Made by a program: the position numbers and the translations under genes. From positions 609,866 to 673,865 of the forward strand of contig NZ_JAASRW010000004.1 in the NCBI RefSeq assembly GCF_011761355.1: a stretch of 64,000 bases of DNA, given 5' to 3'. Positions 26,434 to 36,193 of the stretch are shown here, piece after piece. The first letter of the stretch is position 1. Every line of letters starts with the position of its first letter. Origin of the DNA: Paenibacillus lupini. Lineage in GTDB: Bacteria; Bacillota; Bacilli; Paenibacillales; Paenibacillaceae. The notes under the pieces were generated by a model. The model was not told the DNA's origin and did no database searches. It saw only the letters and a program-made list of their open reading frames with translations.

Positions 26434-26531
26434 CCTTATCCGCTCCCTTTTTTGCACTGACAAGTACATCCTCTCTATAACAATAACCGGAAATGGCTTG
26501 TACTATTCTCCTAAAATAAAAGGATGTACAT

Positions 26532-26571
26532 AGTAAAAAGCCGTCACTGCAACAGCTGCAAGACGGCTTTC
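26532..26571 (-). terminator. Terminator overlapping the glycosyltransferase stop codon
   Basis: AAAGCCGTC and GACGGCTTT pair; on the minus strand the stem is followed by TTTTTACT. The last codons of the gene lie inside the hairpin. Confidence 0.75.
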
Positions 26572-27659
26572 GGACACGTAGTCGGATTATATTGTTCATT
26601 TCTTTTGTCGAGCAAGGTTTGGCGGTAACGGCTGGATGCATCGGTCTGCTGGATCGCAGCCATCCATTTGTCTACCGTCTCTGGTTTCTCCAGCATTTCT
26701 CCAAAACCGTTACGAATGAAATATTCGCAGTTTTCTTCTTCCTGCCCCGGAATCGGTTCATAGAACAGCATTGGGATTCCTTTGCTCATGCCTTCCGTGC
26801 AGGTCATCCCTCCGGGCTTTGTTACAAGAACATCTGCCACATCCATCAGCTTGCTGACTTCCTTGGTGAATCCTAGGATTCGAATATTCTCATGCCGGAA
26901 ATTAGAGTTGGAAAGCATCTTTTCCTTAACCTTATCATTGTTCCCTACGCAAAAAATAAATTGAATGTGCTCGCGCCATTTCGTCATATATTCCAGCAAA
27001 CTGTCCTCGTACATAAGTCCCCATCCGCCGCCCATAATAAGGACGGTAGGCAATGATTTCAAACCAAACTGCTGACGAACCTCAGCCTTGTCATGAGCTT
27101 TCCAGAAATGCGGATGGACAGGGATGCCGGTTACGTCAATGCGGCTTTCAGGAACGCCGTGATTGATCAGCTTGTCCTTCACAAGGGCGGATGAGACCAA
27201 GAATTTATTCACTTCCTGATTTACCCACGAGCCATGTGCGTCATAATCGGTAATGAGGGTACAAAGCTTGATATGAAGGCCTAGCCGCTTTAGCCGGCTG
27301 ACTACAGCATTTGGAACAGGATGGGTACAAATAACGAGATCCGGCTTAAGCTGTGCGATAACTTGCGAGGTATGTGTGTAAAATACGCGATGGAGCGCAA
27401 GCTGAGCGAATCGATTTAACGATTTTTTATAATTGCTGCGGTACATGAGACCAACCATCTTCGGCTGACTGCTGACCGTTTTGCGATAGGCGGAAATAAT
27501 CAAAGGTCCTAGTACGGGATTAAGAAAATTACCCAGCTCCATAACGCGGGTTTGTATATCCGGACTGAGCTGACGCATGCCTGCCGCCAAAGCGTGCGCG
27601 GCTTGCGTGTGCCCTGATCCGAATCCTTCGGAGAGCAGGAGCACTCTTTTCTTACGCAT
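26544..27659 (-). CDS. Diacylglycerol glucosyltransferase-like protein (MGDG synthase/UgtP type)
   Basis: 371 residues, GT28/MurG fold. The N-terminal domain begins L-L-L-S-E-G-F-G-S-G-H with the glycine loop, and T-H-P-V-P-N-A and T-D-Y-D-A-H follow. The C-terminal nucleotide-sugar domain shows M-G-G-G-W-G and T-K-P-G-G-M-T-C-T-E-G. UgtP-type enzymes glucosylate diacylglycerol at the inner membrane face, making glycolipids and the lipoteichoic-acid anchor. This would link it to the LtaS-type enzyme at 10.5 kb. Other GT28 lipid transferases remain possible. Confidence 0.85.
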   Translation of the reverse strand: MRKKRVLLLSEGFGSGHTQAAHALAAGMRQLSPDIQTRVMELGNFLNPVLGPLIISAYRKTVSSQPKMVGLMYRSNYKKSLNRFAQLALHRVFYTHTSQVIAQLKPDLVICTHPVPNAVVSRLKRLGLHIKLCTLITDYDAHGSWVNQEVNKFLVSSALVKDKLINHGVPESRIDVTGIPVHPHFWKAHDKAEVRQQFGLKSLPTVLIMGGGWGLMYEDSLLEYMTKWREHIQFIFCVGNNDKVKEKMLSNSNFRHENIRILGFTKEVSKLMDVADVLVTKPGGMTCTEGMSKGIPMLFYEPIPGQEEENCEYFIRNGFGEMLEKPETVDKWMAAIQQTDASSRYRQTLLDKRNEQYNPTTCPKAVLQLLQ

Positions 27660-27898
27660 AATGTCACCTACTTTTCTAGTTCCATATTACGACTCTGTTC
27701 GATTTAAAACAAGTCATCCTGCTATTGAAGTTGCAGGTGCGGTAGTCCTAGTACGGACATGCATGCTGCAACCGAGAAAATCATGGGTTGATTTGCGTTA
27801 AAAAAATTTTATATGATAGGGGAATCATTCAAAATAGGAATGGACGCTAAGCGGTATTATAGCACATTGGAAATCAGAAGCGTGCTTAAGAAATTCTT

Positions 27899-28024
27899 GA
27901 GCTGATGCTTACGAAGCAAGAATTGCTTCACAATTCTTTTGAGCTAATGCTTACGAAGCAAGAATTGCTTCACAATTCTTTTGAGCTAATGCTTACGAAG
28001 CAAGAATTGCTTCACAATTCTTTT
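27899..28024 (+). repeat. Three tandem 42-bp repeats in the kapB leader
   Basis: Three copies with a period of exactly 42 bp begin at 27899, 27941 and 27983; the only difference noticed is one G/A. Each unit contains two overlapping hairpins: GAAGCAA/TTGCTTC and AAGAATTG/CAATTCTT. The third copy runs directly into GAGGAGG, the kapB ribosome binding site. The unit length is 3 x 14, so a frame stays open through all copies and into kapB, although no good start site precedes it. The stretch 27660-27898 holds no feature that I can support. Confidence 0.9.
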
Positions 28025-28039
28025 GAGGAGGACTACATA

Positions 28040-28414
28040 ATGAATGAGATAACTCCAGGCACGATTGCCCGGGCGGATGTAAGATCGGGGCAGTACATTG
28101 GTGAGATTATAGAGGTTAATGGACCACGGGCTGTATTCAAGGTGCTGGCGGTGCTGAAGCATCCTGAGCAAGGGGATCTGCATCATCCTTATAATCCGGA
28201 TGTTGCGATGTTCCATGAGCGGAGGGCACTCGGCTATACAGAGAAGACGAATGTTTTGCTTCGTGATTTGAAGCCATACGAGGGAGAAGTGCCGGATTAC
28301 AATACTTCATTGCATGAGGCTGTAGCTTCGCAGATCGCCGCGCTGGACCGGCTGATGCGCTGGTCCGCGCGCGGGCTGGAGCTGCTGAAGGAATTGCGGA
28401 AGGATTATAAGTAA
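28040..28414 (+). CDS. kapB: KapB, kinase-associated protein of sporulation
   Basis: 124 residues from the ATG at 28040, 8 bp behind GAGGAGG. The sequence carries the KapB blocks A-V-L-K-H-P-E-Q-G-D-L-H-H-P, F-H-E-R-R-A-L-G-Y and V-P-D-Y-N-T-S-L-H-E-A. In Bacillus subtilis KapB is needed for KinB-dependent input to the sporulation phosphorelay. No signal peptide is visible, so the lipoprotein name is probably not literal here. An in-frame extension through the upstream tandem repeats is possible but lacks a ribosome binding site. No kinB lies beside it. Confidence 0.85.
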   Translation: MNEITPGTIARADVRSGQYIGEIIEVNGPRAVFKVLAVLKHPEQGDLHHPYNPDVAMFHERRALGYTEKTNVLLRDLKPYEGEVPDYNTSLHEAVASQIAALDRLMRWSARGLELLKELRKDYK

Positions 28415-28460
28415 ATAGAATTATTGCTACAATAGTATGCTGCCTTGCTGACTGCTTAAA

Positions 28461-29762
28461 TTACTTGTTAATGAAGGCGGTTTGCAGGGTGCTGCGATAA
28501 ATGACCTGCAGGCCAAGGGCTTCCGAAAGGGAAGCCAGTGGCAGGTAGGTTTTTGTTTCTTTACCGGATTTAAGCAGGAAGGCTGGCGGCGTGGACAGCT
28601 TAACCTTCTTATTGTCGATCGTTACATAAGCCGAACCAATGGTAAAGACCACTTTATGGCTGTTATAGGTTACGGAAGCGCTTTGAGATGTGTTGCTCCA
28701 GCTAAGTTTTGCACCAAGAGCATCCACGATGTCCCTCATCGCAACAAAGCTGCGATTACTGCGCAGAACAGGCGGGGCAGCTCCGGCTGGAAGCTCTTTT
28801 CCAGCGACAACGACAGACATTTGAACATTGGCTGGACGTGTCCGAACGGTGCGGTAATCACCCCATATCGTATTGGCGAATGCGCGGCCCATGACTGCGT
28901 AACCAAGTTGATTCGGGTGGATGTCCTTATTGGCGATAGAGGTATACTCCAGCTCATGGCCGACGAATAAGTCACTCACACTGGTGATTTGGAGCTTAAT
29001 ATCGTCCTTCGCGAGTCTACTGCTTATCAGGTCAAGCTTGTTTCGGATTTTCTTTACACCGTCCAATAGGAGCAGGCGGTCTTCTTCTGGGTAAAGAGGA
29101 ATCGTAACGTTGCCAATCTTCACCGGCGCAGGAATCGGCAAGTACTGATCCGCAATGACGATTTGTGCAGTCGGATTAAGACCAGCGATTGTTCGGATAG
29201 AGCTCTCGAGATCTTTTTCATACTGATCCAGCAGATCTTGGATATATTTAGTAACTTCCTCATCTGAAGCACCGGATGCCAGTTTGTCCATAACCGGGAT
29301 AAGGTCATTTCCTCCGATCGTTAAGACGATAAGGTTAGCAGAACGTATGGATTTGGCCATTTGAGCGGTTTGCCCAAGGAGTACATCCTTACGCGGATCC
29401 TGCAGTTGCTGCTGAATCTCATCGGGTTTCACTGTTCGGCCCTCCGACGCAGCCTGTAGCAGCAGCTTAAGCCCCTCAGCTTTAAGGCCAATAATCCCGT
29501 AGTTGACATATTCTGCGCGAAGTCCATGGAACAAAGCTTGCTCGTACACCTGCTCAACATAACCGTAAGGAACGGATTTTTCCGTAAAACCATGCTCATA
29601 ACCGGCAGTAAGGGAGTCGCCTAATGCGACGATTTGATAAGGCTTTGTCTCTTGCTGGGCGGCTGATGCGTATGTACCTCCCCAAGCCGAGACGGATAAT
29701 ATGATGACTGCAAGCATGATAAATGTGAATCGGATACTCTGTTTCCTTGATTTGCTATACAA
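28461..29762 (-). CDS. Secreted SGNH/GDSL hydrolase with C-terminal stalk-type domain
   Basis: 433 residues. Signal peptide about 10-34. The SGNH hydrolase domain (about 42-300) has the nucleophile in L-G-D-S-L-T-A-G, G-G-N-D (block III) and D-I-H-P-N (block V Asp/His). Residues about 315-433 resemble the copper amine oxidase-like N-terminal domain found in many Paenibacillus surface proteins. It is an esterase or lipase acting outside the cell; the ester cannot be named. The start is a TTG after AGGGGGATG. Confidence 0.85.
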   Translation of the reverse strand: MYSKSRKQSIRFTFIMLAVIILSVSAWGGTYASAAQQETKPYQIVALGDSLTAGYEHGFTEKSVPYGYVEQVYEQALFHGLRAEYVNYGIIGLKAEGLKLLLQAASEGRTVKPDEIQQQLQDPRKDVLLGQTAQMAKSIRSANLIVLTIGGNDLIPVMDKLASGASDEEVTKYIQDLLDQYEKDLESSIRTIAGLNPTAQIVIADQYLPIPAPVKIGNVTIPLYPEEDRLLLLDGVKKIRNKLDLISSRLAKDDIKLQITSVSDLFVGHELEYTSIANKDIHPNQLGYAVMGRAFANTIWGDYRTVRTRPANVQMSVVVAGKELPAGAAPPVLRSNRSFVAMRDIVDALGAKLSWSNTSQSASVTYNSHKVVFTIGSAYVTIDNKKVKLSTPPAFLLKSGKETKTYLPLASLSEALGLQVIYRSTLQTAFINK

Positions 29763-30160
29763 ATGTTCATCCCCCTAATGATAAAATGTTAGCCATAGTA
29801 TAAGAACACGAACAATGTACTGTAAAGTAAAGTTTTATCACATTCATAAAAATATTAAATTGATTCCCTTTTGGGGTGATGTTAAAATAATATAATAACC
29901 GCAATGGCGGAACACGGCCCGGAACATGGTCAATCTTAAACGAAAGCTTCATTCAGCTAATAATTTTGCGCTAGATACGAACATTTTCCTCTCTAAGCTT
30001 CTGGAAAGTTTGTGTCCGCGGGAAATTGGCCATAAAGCCATCACGTTTAAGCTCGCAAGAACAGCAAGCAACTGGCCGATGTGTCACGTTTGCTGCCGTT
30101 CGATATACCGTTATTGAGCTATGCTTGCCCAAAAATCTTCTGATAGAAAGGTTGCACACG
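29763..30160 (+). other. Leader region of glutamate synthase gene
   Basis: About 400 bp with no gene. An AT-rich stretch near 29880-29900 (TAATATAATAA) could hold a -10 box, implying a leader of about 260 nt before gltA. I could not match it to a known riboswitch or T-box, and no terminator hairpin is evident. An open frame starting at 30026 extends gltA upstream but is not supported (see rejected items). Confidence 0.4.
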
Positions 30161-33100
30161 ATGAAAGAGAAAATTTTTGGATTACCGCCGAAACAAGGTC
30201 TATATGATCCGCGCTATGAAAAAGACGCATGCGGCATGGGATTTGTGGCAAACATCAAGGGAAGAAAATCGCATACTGTCATTCGTCAAGCGTTGACGCT
30301 GCTCGAGAACATGGAGCATCGCGGCGGTCAAGGCAGCGAACCTAACACGGGGGACGGCGCAGGCATCCTGCTCCAAATCCCTCATGATTTCTTCTCGCGT
30401 GAATTAAGAAAGCTTGAGATTGACCTGCCGCAAGAAGGAGAATATGCAGTTGGCATGATGTTTATGCCGCAAGACGAAGCGATCCGCAGTTCGTTTGAGC
30501 GTGAGCTTGAGATCATTATCCGTGAAGAAGGCCAATCGCTGATCGGCTTCCGTACTGTTCCTACGGATGATTCGAAACTTGGTCAATCTGCTTTGTCGGT
30601 GAAGCCATTTGTTCGCCAAGTGTTTATTGCGAAGAACCCTGAGCTTAAGGACGAATTGTCCTTTGAGCGCAAACTGTATGTGATCCGCAAACGCGCTGAG
30701 ATTGCGATCCGTTTCGGTGGCAAAGAAGGCGGAGAAATGTTCTATTTCACAAGCCTTTCGAGCAAGAAGATCGTATACAAAGGGATGTTGACAACGGAGC
30801 AAGTACGCTCGTTCTACCAAGAGCTGAACGACGAGTCTGTCGTGTCGGCTATGGCACTTGTTCACTCCCGTTTCAGTACGAACACTTTCCCGAGCTGGGA
30901 ACGTGCGCATCCGTTCCATTACCTGATCCACAACGGCGAGATCAATACGCTTCGCGGCAACATCAACTGGATGCATGCCCGTCAGACATTGTTCGAAACC
31001 GAGCTGTTTGGCAGCGATATGGAGAAAGTAAAACCGGTAATCAGTCCGGATGGTTCGGATACAGCAATGTTCGACAACGCACTCGAATTCCTGCATTTGT
31101 CCGGCCGTTCCTTGCCGCATGTTGCTATGATGATGGTACCGGAACCATGGTCGAACCATGAAAGCATGGACGACGAGAAAAAAGCATTCTACGAATACCA
31201 CAGCACGTTGATGGAGCCGTGGGACGGACCTGCTGCAATGGCGATTACGAACGGTACGCAAATCTGCGCTTACCTTGATCGTAACGGCCTGCGCCCAGCC
31301 CGTTATTATGTAACGAAAGACGATCATATCATCCTTGGTTCTGAAGCCGGCACAGTCGAAATCGCTCCTGAAGAGATTTTGTACAAAGACCGTCTCCGTC
31401 CGGGCCGTATGCTCGTTGTAGATACGAAAGAAGGCCGCATTATTTCCGATGAGGAAGTGAAAGCACAGATCGCGGCTGAACAGCCTTACCGTGACTGGCT
31501 TGACGAGCATCTTATTGACCTTGAAGCATTGCCAGACGCACCTGAGCTTCCTGAACTGGATCATGCTACTGTGCAACAGCGTCAGCAGGCATTCGGCTAC
31601 ACTTTTGAAGATGTACGTAAAGTGCTTGAACCAATGGCTAGCAGCGGCCAAGAGCCAATCGCTTCCATGGGTTACGATGCGCCGCTTGCAGTATTGTCGG
31701 AGCGTCCACAGCGTCTGTTCAACTACTTCAAGCAGCTGTTCGCACAAGTAACGAATCCGCCGATTGACGCGATTCGTGAAGAAATTGTTACAGCCGTTAG
31801 CACAACGATTGGGCCTGAGCGCAACCTGCTGAAGCCTGAACCGGAAAGCGCGCGCCATATCAAGCTGGATACGCCAATCCTGTCGAATGAAGAATTTGCG
31901 AAGCTTCGCCATGTACGCCGTCCTGGCTTCAAGTCGATTACGCTTCCGATCTTCTTCCCGGCTGCTGAAGGCGAAGAAGGCCTCCGTTCCGCACTTAAAC
32001 TTATGCGCGAAGCGGCAGACCGCGTTATTGAAAAAGGTCATAATATTCTTATTTTGTCTGACCGTGGTCTGGATAAAGACAACGCTGCGATTCCGTCGCT
32101 GCTTGCCGTATCGGCTTTGCACCATCATCTGATCCGTCAAGGTACAAGAACGAAGGTTGCGATTCTGCTTGAATCCGGCGATCCGCGCGAAGTACATCAT
32201 TATGCTTTGCTGCTTGGTTACGGCGTCAATGCGGTTAACCCGTATCTGGCGTTCGAGACGCTTGACGATATGATCCGCCAAGGCATGCTGAGCAACATCA
32301 AGCATGAGAAGGCTGTTAAGAACTACATTAAAGCCGCTACGAAGGGCGTAACAAAAGTATTGTCCAAAATGGGTATTTCGACGATTCAATCGTACCGCGG
32401 TGCACAAATCTTCGAAGCACTTGGTCTGCAAGAAGAGCTGATCAACGAGTACTTTACATGGACACCTTCGCGTATCGGCGGTATCGGTCTTGATATCATC
32501 GCTCAAGAAGCGTTGAAATGTCATAACAAAGCATACGCTGACCAAGAGGGCGGGGAGAAAGAACTCGACTCCGGCGGCGATTATCAATGGCGTAAAGACG
32601 GCGAAGACCATTTGTTCAGCCCGCAAACGATTCATACGCTGCAAATGGCATCCCGTAAGAACGACTATAAACTGTACAAGAAGTTCTCGAGCATGGTACA
32701 AGGCGAAGACAAGAAGCATCTGATGCTTCGTTCGCTGCTCCAGTTCAAGGATGGACGGCAATCCGTGCCAATCGACGAAGTCGAGCCGGTTGAATCTATC
32801 TTCAAACGTTTCAAAACAGGCGCAATGTCGTTTGGTTCGATCAGTAAAGAAGCGCATGAAAGTCTTGCGATCGCAATGAACCGTATTGGCGGTAAATCCA
32901 ATACAGGTGAGGGCGGCGAAGATCCTGCACGTTTCATTCCTGATGCAAACGGCGATTCCCGCCGCAGTGCGATCAAACAGGTTGCATCGGGCCGTTTCGG
33001 CGTAACGAGCAACTATCTGGTTAATGCGGATGAGATTCAAATCAAGATGGCGCAAGGCGCGAAACCAGGTGAAGGCGGTCAGCTTCCAGGACGTAAGGTT

Positions 33101-34762
33101 TACCCTTGGGTTGCTGAGGTCCGTGGTTCCACTCCTGGTGTAGGCCTGATCTCGCCTCCACCGCATCATGATATTTATTCGATCGAGGACCTTGCTGAGC
33201 TGATTCACGATCTGAAAAATGCGAACCCTCGTGCTCGCATTAACGTGAAGCTTGTATCCGAGGTTGGCGTAGGCACAATTGCTGCCGGCGTTGCGAAAGC
33301 ACGTGCAGACGTAATCATGGTCAGCGGCTATGACGGCGGTACTGGTGCATCTCCAATGAACTCGATTCGCCATGCGGGTCTGCCATGGGAGCTTGGGCTT
33401 GCAGAAACGCATCAAACTTTGATGCTGAACAATCTGCGTGACCGTGTCGTTATCGAAACCGATGGTAAAATGATGAACGGCCGCGACGTTGCGATTGCAA
33501 TCTTGCTGGGTGCTGAAGAATACGGCTTCTCGACTGCACCACTCGTCGTACTGGGCTGCGTAATGATGCGTGTATGTCAACTCGATACTTGTCCGGTTGG
33601 CGTTGCAACACAAAACCCAGAGCTTCGTGCTAAATTTATGGGCGATCCAAGCCATGTCGTGAACTACCTTCACTTCATTGCACAAGAGCTTCGTGAGATT
33701 ATGGCTGAGCTTGGCTTCCGTACCATTCAAGAAATGGTTGGCCGTGTTGATATTCTTGAATCGAAGAATCTGGTTGACCATTATAAAGCAAAAGGTATTG
33801 ATCTTAGCCTTCTGCTGCATTCCCCGGATGTACCGCAAGACGCAGCGCGTCATAACGTACAAGAGCAAAATCATGGTCTCGAGCTTTCGCTCGACATGAA
33901 AGAGCTTGTTCCAGGAGCAGCGGCAGCATTGGAAAGCGGCGAACGTGTTCGCGGCTCATTCCCGATCTGCAATACGAACCGTGTAGTTGGTACCATTCTC
34001 GGCAGCGAAGTAACTCGTCGTTACGGCGCGAAAGGCTTGCCTGAAGATACAATCTCCTACCACTTCGTTGGTACTGCTGGTCAAAGCTTTGGCGCATTCG
34101 TTCCGAAGGGTATTACGCTCTCGCTCGAAGGCGACTCCAATGACTATGTAGGTAAAGGTTTATCAGGTGGTAAAATTATCGTTGCTCCATCTCCGAAAGC
34201 TACATTCGTAGCAGAAGAGAACGTTATTATCGGCAACACAGCACTGTACGGTGCAACGGATGGTGAAGTTTATATCCGCGGTACTGCAGGCGAACGCTTC
34301 GCGGTTCGGAATTCCGGCGTGAAGGTAGTTGTTGAGGGTGTAGGTGACCACGGATGTGAATATATGACTGGCGGCCGAGTTGTAGTACTCGGAAGCACAG
34401 GCCGTAACTTTGCAGCAGGTATGTCCGGTGGTGTGGCTTACATTTACGATGAGCATGGTGACTTCTACAAGAACTGTAACATTGAGATGGTTCTGCTTGA
34501 GCGTCTCGAGACAGAAGAAGAAGTTGCTGAGCTTCGCGGCTTAGTTGAGCGCCATGTGGAATATACAGAAAGCGCCATTGGTTCGCGTGTTCTGAATGAT
34601 TGGGAAGCATCGCTTAACAAATTCGTGAAGGTTATTCCGAAGGACTACAAGAAAATGCTGGAACATATCCGCAAAGCGGAAGATGCCGGCTTGACTGACG
34701 ACAAAGCTCTTCTTGCAGCTTTTGAAGCAAGCATGAAAGAGTTGGCTCGTACAGGAGGATAA
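30161..34762 (+). CDS. gltA: Glutamate synthase, large subunit
   Basis: 1533 residues from the ATG at 30161. The class II glutamine amidotransferase domain begins after a 23-residue propeptide, with the catalytic Cys24 in D-A-C-G-M-G-F. The central and FMN-binding synthase domains follow ([27 protein letters not shown]). The 3Fe-4S cysteines appear as [12 protein letters not shown]. The C-terminal beta-helix domain has the G-x-x-G-G repeats. The enzyme makes two glutamates from glutamine and 2-oxoglutarate. The small NADPH-reducing subunit is not adjacent. Also called gltB in other bacteria. The ribosome binding site is weak (AGAAAGG). Confidence 0.96.
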   Translation: MKEKIFGLPPKQGLYDPRYEKDACGMGFVANIKGRKSHTVIRQALTLLENMEHRGGQGSEPNTGDGAGILLQIPHDFFSRELRKLEIDLPQEGEYAVGMMFMPQDEAIRSSFERELEIIIREEGQSLIGFRTVPTDDSKLGQSALSVKPFVRQVFIAKNPELKDELSFERKLYVIRKRAEIAIRFGGKEGGEMFYFTSLSSKKIVYKGMLTTEQVRSFYQELNDESVVSAMALVHSRFSTNTFPSWERAHPFHYLIHNGEINTLRGNINWMHARQTLFETELFGSDMEKVKPVISPDGSDTAMFDNALEFLHLSGRSLPHVAMMMVPEPWSNHESMDDEKKAFYEYHSTLMEPWDGPAAMAITNGTQICAYLDRNGLRPARYYVTKDDHIILGSEAGTVEIAPEEILYKDRLRPGRMLVVDTKEGRIISDEEVKAQIAAEQPYRDWLDEHLIDLEALPDAPELPELDHATVQQRQQAFGYTFEDVRKVLEPMASSGQEPIASMGYDAPLAVLSERPQRLFNYFKQLFAQVTNPPIDAIREEIVTAVSTTIGPERNLLKPEPESARHIKLDTPILSNEEFAKLRHVRRPGFKSITLPIFFPAAEGEEGLRSALKLMREAADRVIEKGHNILILSDRGLDKDNAAIPSLLAVSALHHHLIRQGTRTKVAILLESGDPREVHHYALLLGYGVNAVNPYLAFETLDDMIRQGMLSNIKHEKAVKNYIKAATKGVTKVLSKMGISTIQSYRGAQIFEALGLQEELINEYFTWTPSRIGGIGLDIIAQEALKCHNKAYADQEGGEKELDSGGDYQWRKDGEDHLFSPQTIHTLQMASRKNDYKLYKKFSSMVQGEDKKHLMLRSLLQFKDGRQSVPIDEVEPVESIFKRFKTGAMSFGSISKEAHESLAIAMNRIGGKSNTGEGGEDPARFIPDANGDSRRSAIKQVASGRFGVTSNYLVNADEIQIKMAQGAKPGEGGQLPGRKVYPWVAEVRGSTPGVGLISPPPHHDIYSIEDLAELIHDLKNANPRARINVKLVSEVGVGTIAAGVAKARADVIMVSGYDGGTGASPMNSIRHAGLPWELGLAETHQTLMLNNLRDRVVIETDGKMMNGRDVAIAILLGAEEYGFSTAPLVVLGCVMMRVCQLDTCPVGVATQNPELRAKFMGDPSHVVNYLHFIAQELREIMAELGFRTIQEMVGRVDILESKNLVDHYKAKGIDLSLLLHSPDVPQDAARHNVQEQNHGLELSLDMKELVPGAAAALESGERVRGSFPICNTNRVVGTILGSEVTRRYGAKGLPEDTISYHFVGTAGQSFGAFVPKGITLSLEGDSNDYVGKGLSGGKIIVAPSPKATFVAEENVIIGNTALYGATDGEVYIRGTAGERFAVRNSGVKVVVEGVGDHGCEYMTGGRVVVLGSTGRNFAAGMSGGVAYIYDEHGDFYKNCNIEMVLLERLETEEEVAELRGLVERHVEYTESAIGSRVLNDWEASLNKFVKVIPKDYKKMLEHIRKAEDAGLTDDKALLAAFEASMKELARTGG

Positions 34763-34768
34763 AGGGAA

Positions 34769-34801
34769 ACAGGCTGGGCAGTTGCTCAGCCTGTTTTTTT
34801 G
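34769..34801 (+). terminator. Rho-independent terminator
   Basis: ACAGGCTGGGC and GCTCAGCCTGT pair with one mismatch around AGTT and are followed by a run of T residues. Confidence 0.9.
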
Positions 34802-34812
34802 TTTTTGCTGGT

Positions 34813-34952
34813 GGCGCGGGAATGACGGGAATGTATCTCCTTCCGGTCGCTGTTGTCTACACTTTGCCTGAACAATATTACAAGGTTGCAAAGTGTAGAC
34901 AAAGGCGAACGCTCCGCTCCTCCAGGAGTTACATACCCTCTATTCCCACGCA
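34813..34952. repeat. Composite palindromic element, copy 2 (inverted relative to copy 1)
   Basis: Outer arms of about 28 bp (34813-34840 and 34925-34952) pair imperfectly. The inner stem TTGTCTACACTTTGC (34853-34867) has a perfect complement at 34888-34902 with a 20-nt loop. Read on the minus strand, the linkers are GAGGAGCGGAGCGTTCGCCT and CAGCGACCGGA, which match copy 1 at 17/20 and 10/11 positions. The rest of 34953-35088 shows no gene. Confidence 0.8.
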
Positions 34953-35088
34953 CCTCCGCCGCAGCAGAACAGAAAAAAAGCAAGCTGCGCATAGTGCCGC
35001 TCGCCTGAAGGAAGGGAAACAGGGGAGACAAGTAGGGAGAGGCGATTTCCTCGCCTTGCCTTGTTCAAGGGAAAACAATTAATATATA

Positions 35089-35117
35089 TTGTAAAACGAT
35101 AAATATGAGTTTATAAT
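35089..35117 (+). promoter_or_regulatory. Sigma-A promoter
   Basis: TTGTAA (35089-35094), 17-bp spacer, TATAAT (35112-35117), 33 bp before the GTG of the membrane-protein gene. Confidence 0.65.
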
Positions 35118-35149
35118 ATCACTGAATCTATACAGATGAGGTGTTATTT

Positions 35150-35623
35150 GTGAGTCGATTTACAATTTTGTTTTTGAAGATTACTGTGGTTCTGATGGGG
35201 TTGCCTGCGATCGCTGTATGTGTAGTAGCGGTGATTGCATTAATTCGAGATAATCCAGATCAATTTCCAGGGAAAATGCAGGTATCCGATATCGGATTTT
35301 TTACTGCCGTTATTCCTTATTTCATTGCTTTGTATAAGGCGTTTCAATTGATTGGTTATATTGATAAAAAGATCGCTTTTTCTGAGTTGTCTGTTCGGGC
35401 ATTGAAGAATATTAAATATTGTGGGTTCAGCATCAGTCTTATTTTTGTGGTAATGGAGCCTGTTTTGTACAACATGGCAAGACAGGAAGATGCGCCGGGA
35501 GTTGTTGTACTTGGCTTAGTTGTAATCTTCGCTTCTTTTGTGATCGCCATATTCGGTGCTTTGCTTGAACGGTTATTGCAAAACGTCATTTATCTGAAGT
35601 CGGAAAACGAGCACACAGTCTGA
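35150..35623 (+). CDS. DUF2975-like membrane protein
   Basis: 157 residues with four membrane helices. The order of helices and the F-Q-L-I-G-Y-I-D-K-K-I-A-F-S segment between helices 2 and 3 fit the DUF2975 family of small Bacillota membrane proteins. These usually sit beside a YozG-type HTH gene; here the next gene is an acetyltransferase, and the nearest HTH gene is 1.1 kb away on the other strand. The GTG at 35150 is chosen because GAGGTG lies 6 bp upstream. Function unknown. Confidence 0.7.
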   Translation: MSRFTILFLKITVVLMGLPAIAVCVVAVIALIRDNPDQFPGKMQVSDIGFFTAVIPYFIALYKAFQLIGYIDKKIAFSELSVRALKNIKYCGFSISLIFVVMEPVLYNMARQEDAPGVVVLGLVVIFASFVIAIFGALLERLLQNVIYLKSENEHTV

Positions 35624-35644
35624 GGTGGAAGGAGAGAATGAATA

Positions 35645-36169
35645 ATGATCTACATTGAAACGCCTAGATTACGATTACGCGACTGGGAAGAAACGGATTT
35701 AGAGCCTTTTAGCCGGATGAACGCGGACGAGAAGGTGATGGAGTATTTTCTTAAAACGTTATCGGCCGAAGAGACAAATGGGTTTTATAGAAATATTGCT
35801 GCAGAGTTTGAGGAGTGCGGGTTTGGATTATATGCCGTGGAGCTCCAGGAGAACAAAGAGTTTGTCGGGTTTATTGGATTTCATCGGGCAACGTTTGAAG
35901 CTGATTTTACACCGTGCATAGAGATTGGGTGGCGGCTGAAACAAGAGGAATGGGGAAGAGGTTATGCAACAGAGGGGGCGAAGGCCTGTTTGCAATATGG
36001 GTTTAGCAAGCTTGGTTTCACTGATATTTATAGTTTCACAGCCGAGATTAATACCCCATCGAAAAATGTAATGAGCAAGATTGGTATGAACTACTTAAAA
36101 TCGTTTGATCACCCAAAGGTTGAGAAAACGAGTCCCCTCAGCAAACATGTTCTTTTTCACATAAAATAA
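35645..36169 (+). CDS. GNAT acetyltransferase, RimJ/RimL type
   Basis: 174 residues. The fold signature is clear: an N-terminal T-P-R-L-R-L-R-D-W, the strand I-G-W-R-L, and the acetyl-CoA loop Q-E-E-W-G-R-G-Y-A-T-E-G-A at about 100-112. Members acetylate ribosomal protein N-termini or small molecules. GGAAGGAGAG stands before the ATG. It lies 21 bp behind the DUF2975-like gene, so the two may form an operon that ends at the following terminator. Confidence 0.85.
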   Translation: MIYIETPRLRLRDWEETDLEPFSRMNADEKVMEYFLKTLSAEETNGFYRNIAAEFEECGFGLYAVELQENKEFVGFIGFHRATFEADFTPCIEIGWRLKQEEWGRGYATEGAKACLQYGFSKLGFTDIYSFTAEINTPSKNVMSKIGMNYLKSFDHPKVEKTSPLSKHVLFHIK

Positions 36170-36193
36170 CCGCCCATCTGGGCGGTTATTTTA
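36163..36193. terminator. Terminator overlapping the acetyltransferase stop
   Basis: AAAATAACCGCCC and GGGCGGTTATTTT form a perfect 13-bp stem around ATCT. Confidence 0.85.

Noticed and set aside
27899..28024. Tandem 42-bp units as a CRISPR array
   Set aside because: The copies are directly joined without variable spacers, and no cas genes are in the window.
27905..28039. Extension of KapB through the three tandem repeats
   Set aside because: The frame is open, but only the ATG at 28040 has a strong ribosome binding site, and the homologous start of KapB lies there.
30026..30160. N-terminal extension of glutamate synthase by 45 residues
   Set aside because: The catalytic Cys must become N-terminal after removal of a short propeptide. 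Starting at 30161 gives the usual 23 residues; the extension has no ribosome binding site and odd composition.
29763..30160. Riboswitch or T-box in the gltA leader
   Set aside because: No T-box sequence, terminator/antiterminator pair or known riboswitch core could be identified by eye.
30404..33874. Very long open frame (about 1156 codons) on the minus strand inside gltA
   Set aside because: It runs opposite to a full-length, motif-complete glutamate synthase. The translation is rich in Cys, His, Arg and Phe and has no recognisable domain; it is a by-product of the codon bias of gltA.
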